Source: Terana coerulea
Taxonomy: Eukaryota > Basidiomycota > Agaricomycetes > Polyporales > Phanerochaetaceae
Length of the DNA stretch: 64,000 bases
Reading direction: 5' to 3'
Assembly (NCBI GenBank): GCA_024811115.1
Contig: JAKOGH010000229.1
Location: 1-64,000, forward strand
Under the pieces are notes generated by a model, which made no database searches, was not told where the DNA came from, and saw nothing but the letters and a program-made list of their open reading frames with translations. The number at the start of each line of letters is the position of its first letter. Positions within the stretch are counted from its first letter, which is position 1. Of the stretch, positions 40,600-52,677 are shown piece by piece. Position numbers and translations under genes: made by a program.

Positions 40600-43500
40600 G
40601 TGCCAAAACCCAAATGGGTAAGAGAAGTTCTATGGACTCCGGCGTGGATCCATCAGTGGACCACGTACGATGCCGAAGCAGCTGTTAAAATTCTGGAAGG
40701 ATGGGTGCATGCAAAGCATCAGGTAGATGCCACGCTAGCAAGCGCCCAAAATATTGCTTCTATGTCACGAGACGAAGCAACTATATACCTTTCAGAATTA
40801 AAGAGTCACCCGAGATACCGAGCCGAAAAGGCAATCAGATTGATGTCCCAATGATCGTCACTATATTTGGACACCCTGAATCCTTTTCGGTAAAAGCTCT
40901 GCTAGACTCCGGATGCACTGGATCTTCAATTGATCAGACATTTGTAGGAACATGGCATTGCAACAACCAAATTGCCTGTTCCAATCCCAGTGTACAACGC
41001 CAACGGCAGTCATAATGTCGGGCGTCCGATCACGGAATGTGTCGATTTCAGAGTCAAGATTCAGGATCACGTGGAGCGAATGTCATTCGCCGTCACCAAC
41101 CTTGGGAATACGTCCATTTTCCTCGGTTATGAGTGGTTGGAATTACACAACCCATCAATCAACTGGAAAGATCGCATACCCAGTTCGATAGATGTCCAGC
41201 TACTTGCGATTACGTACAACGCCTAATTGGCATTGAGGATGACAAGCACGAAATCCCGAATGATCCGGAGGCTCATCTTGAGGAGGGGAACAAATCTTCG
41301 TTTTCGACTGGCAGCGCTACATCGCAACAGGCGGCACTCACATCCGCCGCTAAAACCAACGTGGCTATGGATCTGGCAATCGAAGAAAATGCAAAGAAAG
41401 CAAAGAAACCTTTCGAGGAACTAGTCCCTGAGTACTATCACGAGTACAAGGACGTCTTTGCTAAAGAAAACTTCGATTCACTACCAGAACGACGCCCGTG
41501 GGACCACGCAATTGAGCTAACGCCAGGCGCTACGCCAGTGGGAGGAAAATCGTACCCTCACACGCTAGATGAACAGAAAGCGCTAGACAACTTCTTAGAA
41601 GAGAACCTTCGATCCGGACGTATCCGCCCTTCTAAGTCACCCTGGGCAGCTCCGTTCTTCTTGTCAAGAAGAAGGATGGCTCACTTCGACCGTACAGGAC
41701 TACCGCAAGCTTAACGATTTAACCATCAAAATCGTTATCCACTTCCTTTGATCCAGGAACTGGTAGACAAGCTGAAAGGGTCCAAGTACTTCACGAAGTT
41801 AGACGTCAGATGGGGCTACAACAACATTCGGATCAAGGAAGGCGATGAAGAGAAAGCGGCGTTCATCACAAACCGCCGGACTCTTCGAACCCCTAGTCAT
41901 GTTCTTCGGTCTCACCAATTCGCCAGCCACGTTCCAGACAATGATGAACGACATCTTCCGAGATCTGATCCAGGAAGGACACGTGATGGTCTACATCGAC
42001 GACATCATGATCTATACCAAGGATCTGGAAGAACATCGCCGCATTGTGCAACGAGTTCTGACGTAATGCGAGAACACCGGTTGTACCTCAAGGCAGAGAA
42101 GTGCGAATTCGAACGACTCGAAGATCGAATACCTTGGCATGATCATCTCCGAAGGACAAGTCCAGATGGACCCAGTCAAAGTAGAAGGCGTCAAAATGGC
42201 CGAAGCCCACGTGCAAACGGGACATCCAGGGCGTTCCTCGGCTTCACCAACTTCTACCGGCGATTCATCAAAGACTTCGGCAAGATCGCAAAGCCGCTTC
42301 ACTCCCTCACCGGCAATGCCCCATTCGTATGGAACCCCGAGCAAGCCGAAGCCTTCGAAGAACTCAAGAACCGCATCTGTTCCGCCCCAGTCCTAGCAAT
42401 GCCCACGGACGTAGGACAAGTTCGAATTGAATGTGACGCTTCGGACTTCGCCTACGGTGCAACCTCGAGCAACACCAGGATGGCAAATGGAAGCCTGTCG
42501 CATTCCTCTCCAAAGCGTTCACAGCCACCGAGCGCAACTACGAGATCTACGATAAGGAACTCATGTCTATCATGTCGGCACTTGACGAATGGCGCCAGTA
42601 CCTAATGGGCGCTCGGCAGGACTTCGAGATCTGGACAGATTACAAGAACCTGGAGTACTTCCCGGAAGCCGCAGAAGCTAAACCAACGGCAAGCGCAATG
42701 GTGTGCCGAACTTGCCGAGTATCACTTCCTACTTCAGCACAAACCCGGCCGGACCAACGGAAAGGCAGATGGACTCTCACGACAGGCTGGATATGAGAAT
42801 GGAAAGGACGATAACGCAGACATTGTAGTATTAAAACCGGAACACTTTCGCGAACTATCTCTACGTAGTATAGATCAGCACATGCTTGACGGACCAGCTA
42901 CGGAATGGCTCGTAGATATTAAAAAGCACAAAGCTAATAAGGACAAAGTAGTTACGATAGCGCTAGCAAAGAAGGAAACGGACTGGAAGGAAGATGAAGA
43001 GGGATTGGTTACTTGGAAAGATCGGATCTACGTTCCCGTACAATCGGAAACTTCGCGAACAGATCATCAAGCATCACCACGCACTGTGACCTCATCGGAC
43101 ACCCGGGCCAACACAAGACCCACGAACTGATCACGCGCGAACTACTGGTGGCCACGCATCCGCCGGGAGACATTAGAAAGTACGTCGAGGGATGTGTTGA
43201 CTGTCAAAAACCAAGGTTCACACCGGATCCAAATTCGGCCCGCTTCACCCGAACGAGATTGCCTCTCGACCCTGTGGGAGATCATCTCTGTCGACAAAAT
43301 TGGTCCACTCCTCCGTCGCTAGGATTCGATGCTATCATTGTGATTGTCTGTATGTTCTCCAAACAGATAATCTGCATCCCTCCACCATCGAGCTCAACGC
43401 CGCAAGGATGGAGCAAAATCCCGCGCGACCATGTTGTCAGCCCATCACGGCATTCCGCCGGAAGATCGTTAGCGATCAAGGAGCAGAGTTCAAGAACGAG

Positions 43501-43750
43501 TACATATCTGAACTCTATAAGTCTCTGGGAATCGAAGCCAACGCATCCACGGCCTATCATCCGCAGACCGACGGTCGACGGAACGGATTAACGCTGAAGT
43601 CGAACAGTACCTTCGACTTTTCATCAACTACCGACAATCCGATTGGGCCGAATGGCTACCCTCGCATCATTCTCGTACAACAACAAGGTCAACAGCTCCA
43701 CCGAACAAACTCCATTCTTCGTCAACAAAGGCTATCACCCTAACTCCGAA
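40600..43750 (+). pseudogene. Gypsy pol: protease, reverse transcriptase, RNase H, integrase, frame-broken
   Basis: Protease active site ALLDSGCTGSSID is near 40900. The RT lead-in (KKPFEELVPEYYHEYKDVFA) is near 41400, LTKLDVR-like [15 protein letters not shown] near 41785, and the catalytic YIDD near 41995. RNase H IECDASDFAYGA is near 42430. The integrase zinc region (GHPGQHKT, then CVDCQKP) is near 43100-43210, and integrase core SDQGAEFKNEY and STAYHPQTDG are at 43475-43575. Order is that of Ty3/gypsy. Frame changes occur at least at about 41680, 41880, 42060, 42200, 42460, 42700, 43050 and 43250. Confidence 0.9.
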
Positions 43751-43867
43751 ACGAACCATACCGGAGCAAGAAGGAAACCGTGAGAGACTTTGTAGATCGG
43801 ATGAAATCAGTACGAGAGGAAACACAGGCAGCCATCGGATTAGCACAAGAGACGATAAAGCGCTTCC

Positions 43868-44479
43868 ATGATCGACGGAAAGGGAAGACACGGAATACAA
43901 GCCGGAGACCTGGTATGGCTTGAAGGGACCAATATCACAACCGATCGACCGATGAAGAAGCTCGACAACAAGCGCTACGGTCCGTTTAAAGTTAAACAAA
44001 ACACGGGCGCCTCCGCTTACGAGCTTGAACTTCCCAAAGCACGGAGAAAGATCTATCCCACGGTCAATGAGATGTGGCTCTCACCGCTCCGAGAACCCTC
44101 CTTCGAATCCCAGGCACGTGAACCCGAGATACCCGATCTAATTGATGGACAAGAAGAACATGAGGTCGAAGAGATCCTGGACGCTAAGTTAGACAAGGGA
44201 ATTCTCAAATACAAGGTTCTATGGAAGCACGAAACTGGTCCGCGCAAGTACACATGGGAACCGCGATCCAACCTCACCCACTGTCAAGATCTCATCGATG
44301 CTTTCTACAAGCGCATACCGGGTGCCCCTCGTCCGTTGACTATTCAATTCCCCCCATCGTGTTCCGCCCCTAATGTCAATCAATTCATCGGACATATCGG
44401 TTCCAGACTCTACAATTGGGAAATAGGTCGTACAGATAGAGACGCCGAGTTCTATAGATCACGCGGACGTGATCCTTAA
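43868..44479 (+). CDS. Gypsy integrase C-terminal region with chromodomain
   Basis: The longest uninterrupted piece of pol. It starts in the integrase C-terminal module (GDLVWLEGTNITTDRPMKKL, a GPY/F-type region with YGPFKV) and ends with a chromodomain: EEHEVEEILDAKLDKGILKY, then VLWKHETGPRKYTWEP. The aromatic cage positions expected for histone-methyl-lysine binding are partly present (Trp in KVLWK, Tyr-Thr-Trp). In chromoviruses this domain directs insertion to heterochromatin. Confidence 0.85.
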   Translation: MIDGKGRHGIQAGDLVWLEGTNITTDRPMKKLDNKRYGPFKVKQNTGASAYELELPKARRKIYPTVNEMWLSPLREPSFESQAREPEIPDLIDGQEEHEVEEILDAKLDKGILKYKVLWKHETGPRKYTWEPRSNLTHCQDLIDAFYKRIPGAPRPLTIQFPPSCSAPNVNQFIGHIGSRLYNWEIGRTDRDAEFYRSRGRDP

Positions 44480-44489
44480 AGAGGGGTTA

Positions 44490-44808
44490 TGTCATGAACT
44501 TCTGGGCGTCTCTAGGGTATTCTTTTCATTTCCATTGTCTTCTACCCCTATCTATTGTTCTCTCATCGATACTCGTGGTTTCCGTATGTTTCTCTATTGT
44601 TCTGGACCGGCTCTAGTGCATACACGAGGATACCGGGTGGTACTGTACAGTTTAGGACTACACATGTATAAGTAGCTACCGTCTGCAACAGAGAAAGCCA
44701 GTCTCGAGCTGGTCTGTTCCCCAGCTAGTTACTCGGAGACTGCACCACTATTTCCGTCCCCAGTTGAGAGCGTCGCACCTGGTACAGTTGTACTAGTTGT
44801 TGTTGACA
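44490..44808 (+). repeat. 3' long terminal repeat
   Basis: 319 bases, about 99 percent identical to the 5' LTR by direct reading. It follows the polypurine tract at 44478-44486 and is followed by the target duplication CTTAC. Confidence 0.95.
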
Positions 44809-44813
44809 CTTAC

Positions 44814-45611
44814 AAGCTCCCTGCAACACTTTGGCTCGCACATAACCTCACTTGCTTCTCTGTCCAGCAATTTGTAAGGGGCGTATGCTCACGACTTGAG
44901 AACATACACGCTCAAATGAGGTTGAGCACCATGTCCGCAAACAGAGGTAAATCACGTACCTGATGGTGGCTACGGCGGGAGTTTACATGTCTGACAATCC
45001 CGCCATTCTTCCCAGCTCCGTGCTGTCCTGCGAAGACAGCCTGTCCATGTTCACCTGGGCACCTCACGGCAAGGAATGGGCCATAGGCCTCAAGCGTTCG
45101 CTCGTGCGCGGGGATAATGGTCTAATATAAGCCTAGCGACCATGGTAGGCGTTTCACTGGATCGGATCCAAGTCGGCGGTGTGGTCTCTGACTCCCCAGG
45201 GCGGTATAAAAGCAAGCAAGGTCGGCCGATTTTTGTCCATTTACCGTCACCTCGTCGAGGTTGTAGCACAAGCCAGTGAGCGGTTCATCTCTCAAGAACG
45301 CATTGGGGATCGGTTCGCTTCACGGACCGCGTAGCCGAACCAGTGAAATAGCACCTCTGACACTCCACGCACAAGTCTCTTTTCTGAACATCCACCGCCA
45401 CTCGTCTCGCTCTTTAACTCATCCGGATTCCTCTTGTCGACCACACAATTTGCCAGCTGCACGCGGTCCCCTTATCCCTGACATTATATTTTCAACGGGA
45501 TACCACCTGTTTGACTGGATCCCTACACTCGCGTCACGGACCAGCCTCCTCTATTCAAGAGCTCCTTCTACACCAGAGAAGAGCCGAACATTCGTAAGAT
45601 AATCGCACATA
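44814..45611. promoter_or_regulatory. Upstream region of neutral trehalase
   Basis: Contains TATAAA at 45205-45210 and an AGGGG stress-response-type element at 44877-44881, just inside the retroelement boundary. A C/T-rich leader covers about 45360-45600. The 400 bases between TATA and ATG suggest a long 5' leader, perhaps with an intron. STRE function is inferred from yeast trehalase biology. Confidence 0.4.
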
Positions 45612-48368
45612 ATGGCTCCTGCGCTGCAACACCCGGCTGGAGTCACCTTCATCGACGATCTGAAGCAGGTACACTCCGACGCATCCGAGTACTATGGCGG
45701 ACAGGAGCAGTTCAGTCGTGGTCGGACATATAGCGCGGTAAGTATGGCTCAAATCAGTGGTAAATAGTTCGTGACATGCTCATTTTTACTCGCAGTCGTT
45801 TGCACACGGCTACAACCCGAAGCGGGCTCCTGCGTTCCAAGATGAATGGCATAAACGTGCACGACGCATGTCCCACGACGAGAAGAGCATTACAGCACCC
45901 CGTCGTTTTCTGATAGACGTGGAGGAGACCATCCGTGTCGTTCTTGAGCAGGAGGATACCGACGGAGACTTTCAGATCAGCATCACCGACGCAGGCCCTA
46001 AGCTGATGCCTCTCGGTACGGCTACGAGTAACGGCTTCAAGACCTTCGATGTCCGGGTATGCATGCCTTTCCGCTAGCTAATGCGCGTGACCTTTAACAA
46101 CATTTGGATATTAGGGCACGTACATGCTATCAAACCTGCTGCAAGAGCTTGCGCTTGCTCGGGATCACGGACGGAAACGAATTGTTTTAGATGAAGCCCG
46201 CCTTACAGAGAACCCAGTGGATCGTCTGTCGCGTATGATCAAGAACTCTTTCTGGCATGCCTTGACACGTCGCATCGACGGTGATGGTCTGGAGATCATC
46301 TGTGCCGACCCGAAGAACCGTACTGGCCGCGTGAATCCCCGCATCTACGTTCCTCATGGCGAGCCGGCAATGGCAGAGTACTACAGGAAGGTCGCTAGGG
46401 AGAAGCCTCATTTGAACTTGGACGTGCAAGTGCTGCCACCCAAGTGCGACGATCCTACCTTTGTGAAGAGCCTCAACAACAAGCCCGGTATTCTTGCTCT
46501 TGCTATGCAGGAGGTCGACGATCCTAAGGGCGGGAAGACCCTTAAGGGAATTCCTTTCATTGTACCAGGCGCTCGATTCAATGAGGTTTGTTTCCACATA
46601 GTCTTTATGCGTTTGTACTGATGCGGCGCCTTCTACAACAGCTCTACAACTGGGACTCGTACTTCATTTCTCTTGGACTGCTCATCGACGGTCAAACCAA
46701 CATGGCCAAGGGCATGGTAGACCATTTCATATTCGAGATCAAGCACTATGGCAAGATTTTGAACGGTAGCCGGAGCTACTATCTCTGCCGAACCCAGCCA
46801 CCGTTCCTCACAGACATGGCGCTCCAAATCTACAACCAGCTCGATCGCTCTGATACCGACGGCAACCGCGCTTGGCTCAAACGCGCCATTCAGGCTGCTA
46901 TCAAGGAGTATCACTCCATCTGGGCTGCGGAGCCTCGTATGGACCCGAAGACTGGACTGTCTCGCTACCGCCCCGACGGCCTGGGCATTCCGCCCGAGAC
47001 GGAGGCTACGCACTTCACGCACATCCTCGAGCCGTACGCGCACAAGCACGGACTGTCCGTGAACGAGTTCAGCGAGCGGTACAACGACGGCAGCCTCCAC
47101 GAGCCGGGGCTAGACGAGTATTTCCTGCACGACCGCTCCGTGCGCGAGTCAGGCCACGACACCACGTACCGCTTCGAGAAGCGGTGCGCCAACCTAGGCA
47201 CGATCGACCTTCAGGCGCTGCTGTACAAGTACGAGGTCGACATCGGAACGGCGATCCGCGAGGTGTTCGACGACGAGCTCGAGATGGAGGACGATTTTGA
47301 CCTTGCGCCGTGGCCCGTCACTCCAGAGAATTACGCAAATCCGCACCGCGAGAAGTCAACATCGCGGGTGCAGACCAGTGACGAGTGGTTCGAGCGCGCG
47401 GAGTGGCGGCGGAGTATCATTGACCAGTATTGCTGGAACGAGAGCAAGAACAACTACTTCGACTATGATACCGTGCAGGAGAAGCAGAGTTTGTACGAGA
47501 GTGTCACTGGCTTCTGGGCAATGTGGGCAGGCTGCGCAAGTGAAGAGCAGGCATGGAAACTCTTGTACGTGTCCTTTGATCCAGTGTGCAAACCCATTCA
47601 AGACTAACCCTTCTTCCTCTCATCGTCAGGTCGCAATCCCTCAAGAAGTTTGAGGTGCTGGGTGGACTTGTCTCTGGAACTGAAGAGTCAAGAGGTAAAA
47701 TTTCCCTCGACCGTCCTAACCGTCAATGGGACTACCCGTTAGTGAATGCGCCCATGCTGTCACATTACTATTCTCACGACTCCTCTTCCCTTCAGTTACG
47801 CCTGGCCTCCGCACCAAATCATGACTTGGGTTGGATTGGAACGTTACGGCTACCTTGAGGAAGCCCAGCGGCTCGCTTACAGGTTCCTCTACATGATGAC
47901 AACCGCTTTCGTAGACTTTAACGGAGTTGTCCCTGAGAAGGTAAGAACATTTTGTATCATTACCCGACTCTGTCTGACCTTTCGCAACATCTTACAGTTC
48001 GACGCTGTCAAGCTGTCGCATCTCGTAGACGCCGAATATGGAAACCAAGGTATCGACTTCAAGATGGTCCCCCGCGAGGGCTTCGGCTGGATGAATGGTG
48101 CGTTCACTGCCTGACCGCTACTGACCGCCCTTCTGACTGTCGTTTTGCAGCTGCCTACCAAGTCGGCCTGTCCTACCTCTCGACAGGTATGCGTCGCGCA
48201 GTGGCCGCGTGCACCAGCCCCGAGGTCTTCTTCGGTGACGCCGCGGCACCCCAGAAGCTGTCCAACCCCGCCTTCCAGGGCAGCACGACCGACCCGCTCA
48301 ACCTCGCGATGGAGTCGCTCTACTTCAACGACACGCCGACGCACGAGCCCATCTCGCCTACATACTAG
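45612..48368 (+). CDS. NTH1: Neutral trehalase (GH37)
   Basis: Begins [18 protein letters not shown]. The N-terminal regulatory part has a PKA-type site (ARRMSHD, Ser about 68) and an EF-hand-like calcium loop ([16 protein letters not shown]), both features of fungal neutral trehalases controlled by PKA, 14-3-3 and calcium. The catalytic domain shows trehalase signature 1 as [15 protein letters not shown] (Gly to Ala at the third position of the usual PGGRF) and signature 2 QWDYPYAWPP, the latter encoded across an intron (about 47740-47796). It hydrolyses cytosolic trehalose to two glucose on recovery from stress or during spore germination. There are about seven exons, all in frame, ending THEPISPTY. 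Confidence 0.95.
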
Positions 48369-50648
48369 GTTCCTTCAATATTTAAGACATGGGCTTTGGT
48401 TCACGTAGAGCCCCTTTAGGGCCGTATTCGTACGTCGGTCTAATGCGGCAAATTTACACCGCCGGAAGTCGCGTTTCCTTGTCTTCATTTGTCCCTCTCC
48501 GCCTGCACCTCGCGCAATATCCAAAGTACCCAAGGACCTTCTGTAGGACGTTCAAGTTAACTTGTAGAGATTTCACGATTGTTACCTTGTAGAATTCTTG
48601 CCCTCGTTTCTTCCTTGTAAATAGATCTCCTACAACTCGTGTACAGATATTCCGCAATACCTAGTAGTCAATCTCTCACGCCCTACTGTACATTTGAATG
48701 CATGCATGTTAACGAGGAATTGAGGTGGAATGATTCTCCATCTGTGCCAAACACGCCAAGTACGAATCGGTATATAGGACGTTCCACGGAGCACGAGCAA
48801 CACAATATTTAAATTTACTGCGATCACGCTCACAGGGAAAGCATGTTTGGTTGAAGAGATAGTATAATGGAGTTGATGTGAAATAACATGGAAGTATAGT
48901 CATGCAGAATGAAAGACGTATCGATATGCGGGACGGAGGTTGCTACAAAGGCATCACCTCGGGCTGCAGCAGTCAAACGAGTCCGATTTTACGCCAGTCT
49001 CCCGCTGCCCAAGGCTCAGCCTGACTCGAAGAAACTGGATGGAATGGTCGCCGGACATCCGCCAAACGCACCGGTAAGTCTTCTCGGGCTGGCATCCCGT
49101 CCAAATGGAGGGCCAGAAGGCGGCCAGGGCATGTACCACGCTCGGGGATGTGAAGCGGAGACAGAATGGTGTTCGTCGAGGTCTTCATCGGGCACAGCGT
49201 TTACTCCCGTTTGAACATGTTGGGGTGTGGTAATCGGTCCAGATGATTGCGTGAGTCGTCCTTCGGAAACCGTTGCACTTGATGCAGCTGTAGCGACCGC
49301 AACCGCACTTGAAGCCGCACTTCGGGCCATACGCGGCCTGCCGCGCAGCGTGACATGCACGATATTCGCCATCTCCTTCGTGGCAAGTTTAGGAATAGGC
49401 TTCCCTTCCTTGAGCCCAGTATCGCTGGGCCAGCCATGACGACTGCGCCGGTGGATCAGCAAGCTATCCCGATGAGTACTGTACCAACCACAGGCTAAGA
49501 TTGCGCCGTTGCCAAGACCGTCATTCACTACCACGTTGCAAACATGTATGCTGGTATCGCTGCGAGATACCAAGGATCAATATAACATTGAAAGGGCCAC
49601 CAGTGGCTGGAACGATACGAACTGTTGATTTCTGCTGTGCTCTTCCAGCTCCAAACAATCGGGTGGTGCCATTGAATGTACATCCACGTGTATGGCAATA
49701 GAACCCCTCCCTATGCGGTGCACGATCCGCTATTGCTGCTGCTGACTCCGAGTCAGCATGAACGTGCTTGAGGACAGACAGGCGCGGTTTCCATGCTTGG
49801 GGAAATCCATCGAAGGCTGGGCTATTTACCATCCCAGACCTGCACAGCCATAAGCTTTATTTTCCACACATGAGTAAAACAAATACTCACAACACGCCCA
49901 CATGGAAATCGTCTGACATTGCGTGCGTACCGATGGTCCGAGAGCTGAGGATGAAAGACTCAGGGAGGGGACGAGATGAACTGGAGAGCAGTGAGGAAAA
50001 GAAGAGTCTCCAGACCTCCCTTATAGCCGTTGCGTTATACGTGCGGCGAACTTCTCACGTGAGGGTTCGTGGCCAAGCTGTGGCGGCCTTGAACGCGGGA
50101 CCAAGGCCACCGACTTCTTAGCGGCACAGAGCACAGGGTACAAGAGACGCTCCGCTTCGCTCAGGCACAATTGAACGTTGTGTGTGGCCACCTTGAACAA
50201 CAGATTACGGGAGGTCAGCGCACAGGCGAATTGACCGCAGCGCGTGAGGGCATATAAACCAGAGTCCCGGAAGAGGTCCAGGCTCGAGCCAAGAGGTAGG
50301 GTAAGAGTGTGAAAGCTCAAGCGCTCACGTCGTGGCATCGTGAATGAAAGTACAGTGATAATCGTTCAAATTATGCCATGCCTGTATAGCCCGTTGAAAT
50401 TCTAGATAGAGTGATCAGGAAAGACTATGGATATTAATAGCCGTTTTGAGCTCACCGACTACCATGGCCATGGATCTTGCGTAGCTGACAGTTCAGAGGA
50501 CAGATGATGCAACCCAGGCCTCAAGTCGGTTGCGATGCGGATAGAAGGGAGCTGTGATATATCAATCCCATAGCTTCGACCGTGAATTATTAGTTATAGT
50601 ATACGCCCCTTGGTAGTACACGTAAGTTACATAAGAGCAATAGGAAGG
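48369..50648. other. Gene-free spacer between trehalase and ATG15
   Basis: AT-rich just after the trehalase stop (48500-48900), where the 3' end must lie. A minus-strand open frame of 185 codons (49016-49573) has no domain and low-complexity Ala/Ser content. No RNA gene or transposon is recognised. Confidence 0.4.
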
Positions 50649-52218
50649 TTATTGTTGCAAACAGCCTTGGCTGCGGCGATCCGTGGTCCGTAGATTTGCG
50701 TCATCTGGAAGCAGCTTAGTGAAGTTGCCAAATTCCCAGCTGTAGCACTCCACGCAGTCGTCCTCTGCCTTTGGTTCAGGAACCTGCCGCCCGACCGCTT
50801 CGCTCGGAGCCCATGTCTTGTTGAGAAGGTTCTCGATAACGTTGACAATGCCGTGAGTCCGTATGTCGACAGACCACGCCCATTCCGAGACTGTGTCGTA
50901 GATAATGGAGTGACCTAAGTGGCATCTGCAGCGCATATATGCAGTCAGAAGTGCACTCCGACACGCTGCAAAACCGACGTACCGACTCTCCATGGCGTAG
51001 CCCGCGATCGCACAGGACGACAAGATGCCGTTGCAGGTGCCCATTGCAATGGGGTCGGCGGTATGGTATACGTGGGTGATGTGGTTCGTCGACGGCTGTC
51101 GCAGTCTTGTTAAATGTGTTAACTGTCTGTGGAAGCGGACAATGACGTACCGAAGTGGGTAGGTGTAGACGGCCGGCCGCCATCCTCTCGCCGGGGGCTT
51201 CAAAAGTGACCACAGGAACACCGAAGGTTGTACCCAAGAGGCCAGCGAGGGCACCACCCAGAGAGTGCCCGGTAAGCCAGATGTTTGAGTTCGGGTACAT
51301 ATAGGTCAGGTTGTAATATAGATTCTTGAGTAAATTTAGTTCAGCGAGTGGTGACAAGTATCTTCAAACCCGATACTCACAGTTCCAATCTGATAGAACA
51401 GACTGTCATCGACCAAAGCCTTTCTCTAGGCAGTCTTGATCGCATTTCCATCCGCCGCGGTAGCAGCCGCATACTGTCGTCCATGTCCAGTCGATGCGCG
51501 CAGCAGCAGCTGAATAGTAAGTTGTCGTTGAATTTATCTTTCTTCGACGTGGGCCCGCCGCCACCAATGAAGGCCCCCGATGTGCCCTTGATAGACAGGA
51601 CAACCGTCGAGTTGTCGGGGGTCGCAAACACATGTCCACGGAAGCCGTCCTGGTCTGGCTCCCATCCAAATGGATACGACTGCGAGGCCACCGGATTAGC
51701 ATGCCACATTGTGATATGGTACCTTCTTCTGCAGATGCACAGCAAGAGCAGACACGTTGAACACTTACCACATTCCAATCTCCTCCGAGGTCATACCAAC
51801 CCGCTTCTCCTGGCTCGAGGTACGCGTTGTTCGTCATCTTCGCGAGGTCGAGTAGCGTCTCTCGACTCTCGATATCTGGTGCAGGAACTTCCTCCTCATC
51901 CCATTCCAGGACCGCGCTCTGTCTCGATATTCTCGACAGCGAACGCGCGCGAAGGAACGCTTCGTGCGAGACAGGTCGGGGCGTCTTCAGCTGTTTCGTT
52001 CGCACAGAATACGAGTCCCCTATTCCTGGAAGCAATGTATCCGGTGCAGTGATATCGCTCCAAACGACGCGAGTTGAAGGGGACACTGCGTGGACATGAC
52101 GCAGCTCAAACTGCAGAGCTTCAGGAGACGAGCTGGTTCGGGACTCGGACGGCGACGGAGAATTGATGGTCCATGGTAGTAACGAGGTCAAGAAGCCAAA
52201 GAGCGTCGTAGATAGCAT
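50649..52218 (-). CDS. ATG15: ATG15 putative phospholipase (autophagic-body lipase), two frame breaks
   Basis: The start at 52218 gives an N-terminal signal anchor ([18 protein letters not shown]), as expected for this single-pass protein sorted to the vacuole by the MVB route. Family landmarks follow: [56 protein letters not shown], the lipase nucleophile elbow [48 protein letters not shown] and [12 protein letters not shown]. Atg15 disrupts autophagic and Cvt bodies in the vacuole. Frames slip near 51495-51503 (GCGCGC stretch between FSCCCA and RIDWTW) and near 51419 (GG run between LEK and [13 protein letters not shown]). At least four introns are canonical. It lies downstream of and in line with the calcium ATPase. 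Confidence 0.88.
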
Positions 52219-52677
52219 GGGAAAGTGCTCACCACCCACAGAGGGTGGTGGTAAGCAGGCAAAGTGGCGGTTGGGTACATTGCTGCGAGTGTCCAAAACG
52301 AGTTGCGACTAAGTCAACTGCCATGACGCTCACTCACGCAGCAATTTGATGTCTAAAAATGATTTTTATTATTCGACCAGCGTGACAGGAGTAGTTTGTA
52401 TGTTCAAGAAGACATGAGGGAGCTATGGACTTGGTTGTTCATTACGGGTCATGTGTAACATGCATGGAGATGGGGATGAAAGAGAAATGTAAATGGCATT
52501 TATTGTATCGACAAGTGAAGAGGATGGGGATGCGAGAGAGCAGATGATATGCGAATGTGAGGGTGAAAAGAAACGTGCCCATTCGCTTGAAAAGGATAGG
52601 CGAACATGAGAAGATGTTTGTATTGGCATGTATATGTCCAGATGATGCACAGGTAAAAGAAAGACGTTCCGCGGAGA

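Larger units (their letters stand above)
37787..44808 (+). mobile_element. Full-length Ty3/gypsy chromovirus-type LTR retrotransposon
   Basis: Two nearly identical LTRs (37787-38104 and 44490-44808) begin TGTCATGAAC and end GTTGTTGACA. CTTAC is duplicated outside both (37782-37786 and 44809-44813), proving a single insertion event. Between them, in order: gag, CCHC knuckle, aspartic protease, reverse transcriptase, RNase H, integrase and a C-terminal chromodomain, which defines the chromovirus lineage of Ty3/gypsy. A polypurine tract (AAAGAGGGG) precedes the 3' LTR. The primer-binding site after 38104 is not an obvious tRNA match. The coding part is broken into many frames. It sits 0.8 kb upstream of neutral trehalase. 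Confidence 0.95.

Noticed and set aside
49016..49573. 185-codon minus-strand open frame
   Set aside because: Low-complexity Ala/Ser content, no splice context, no recognisable family.
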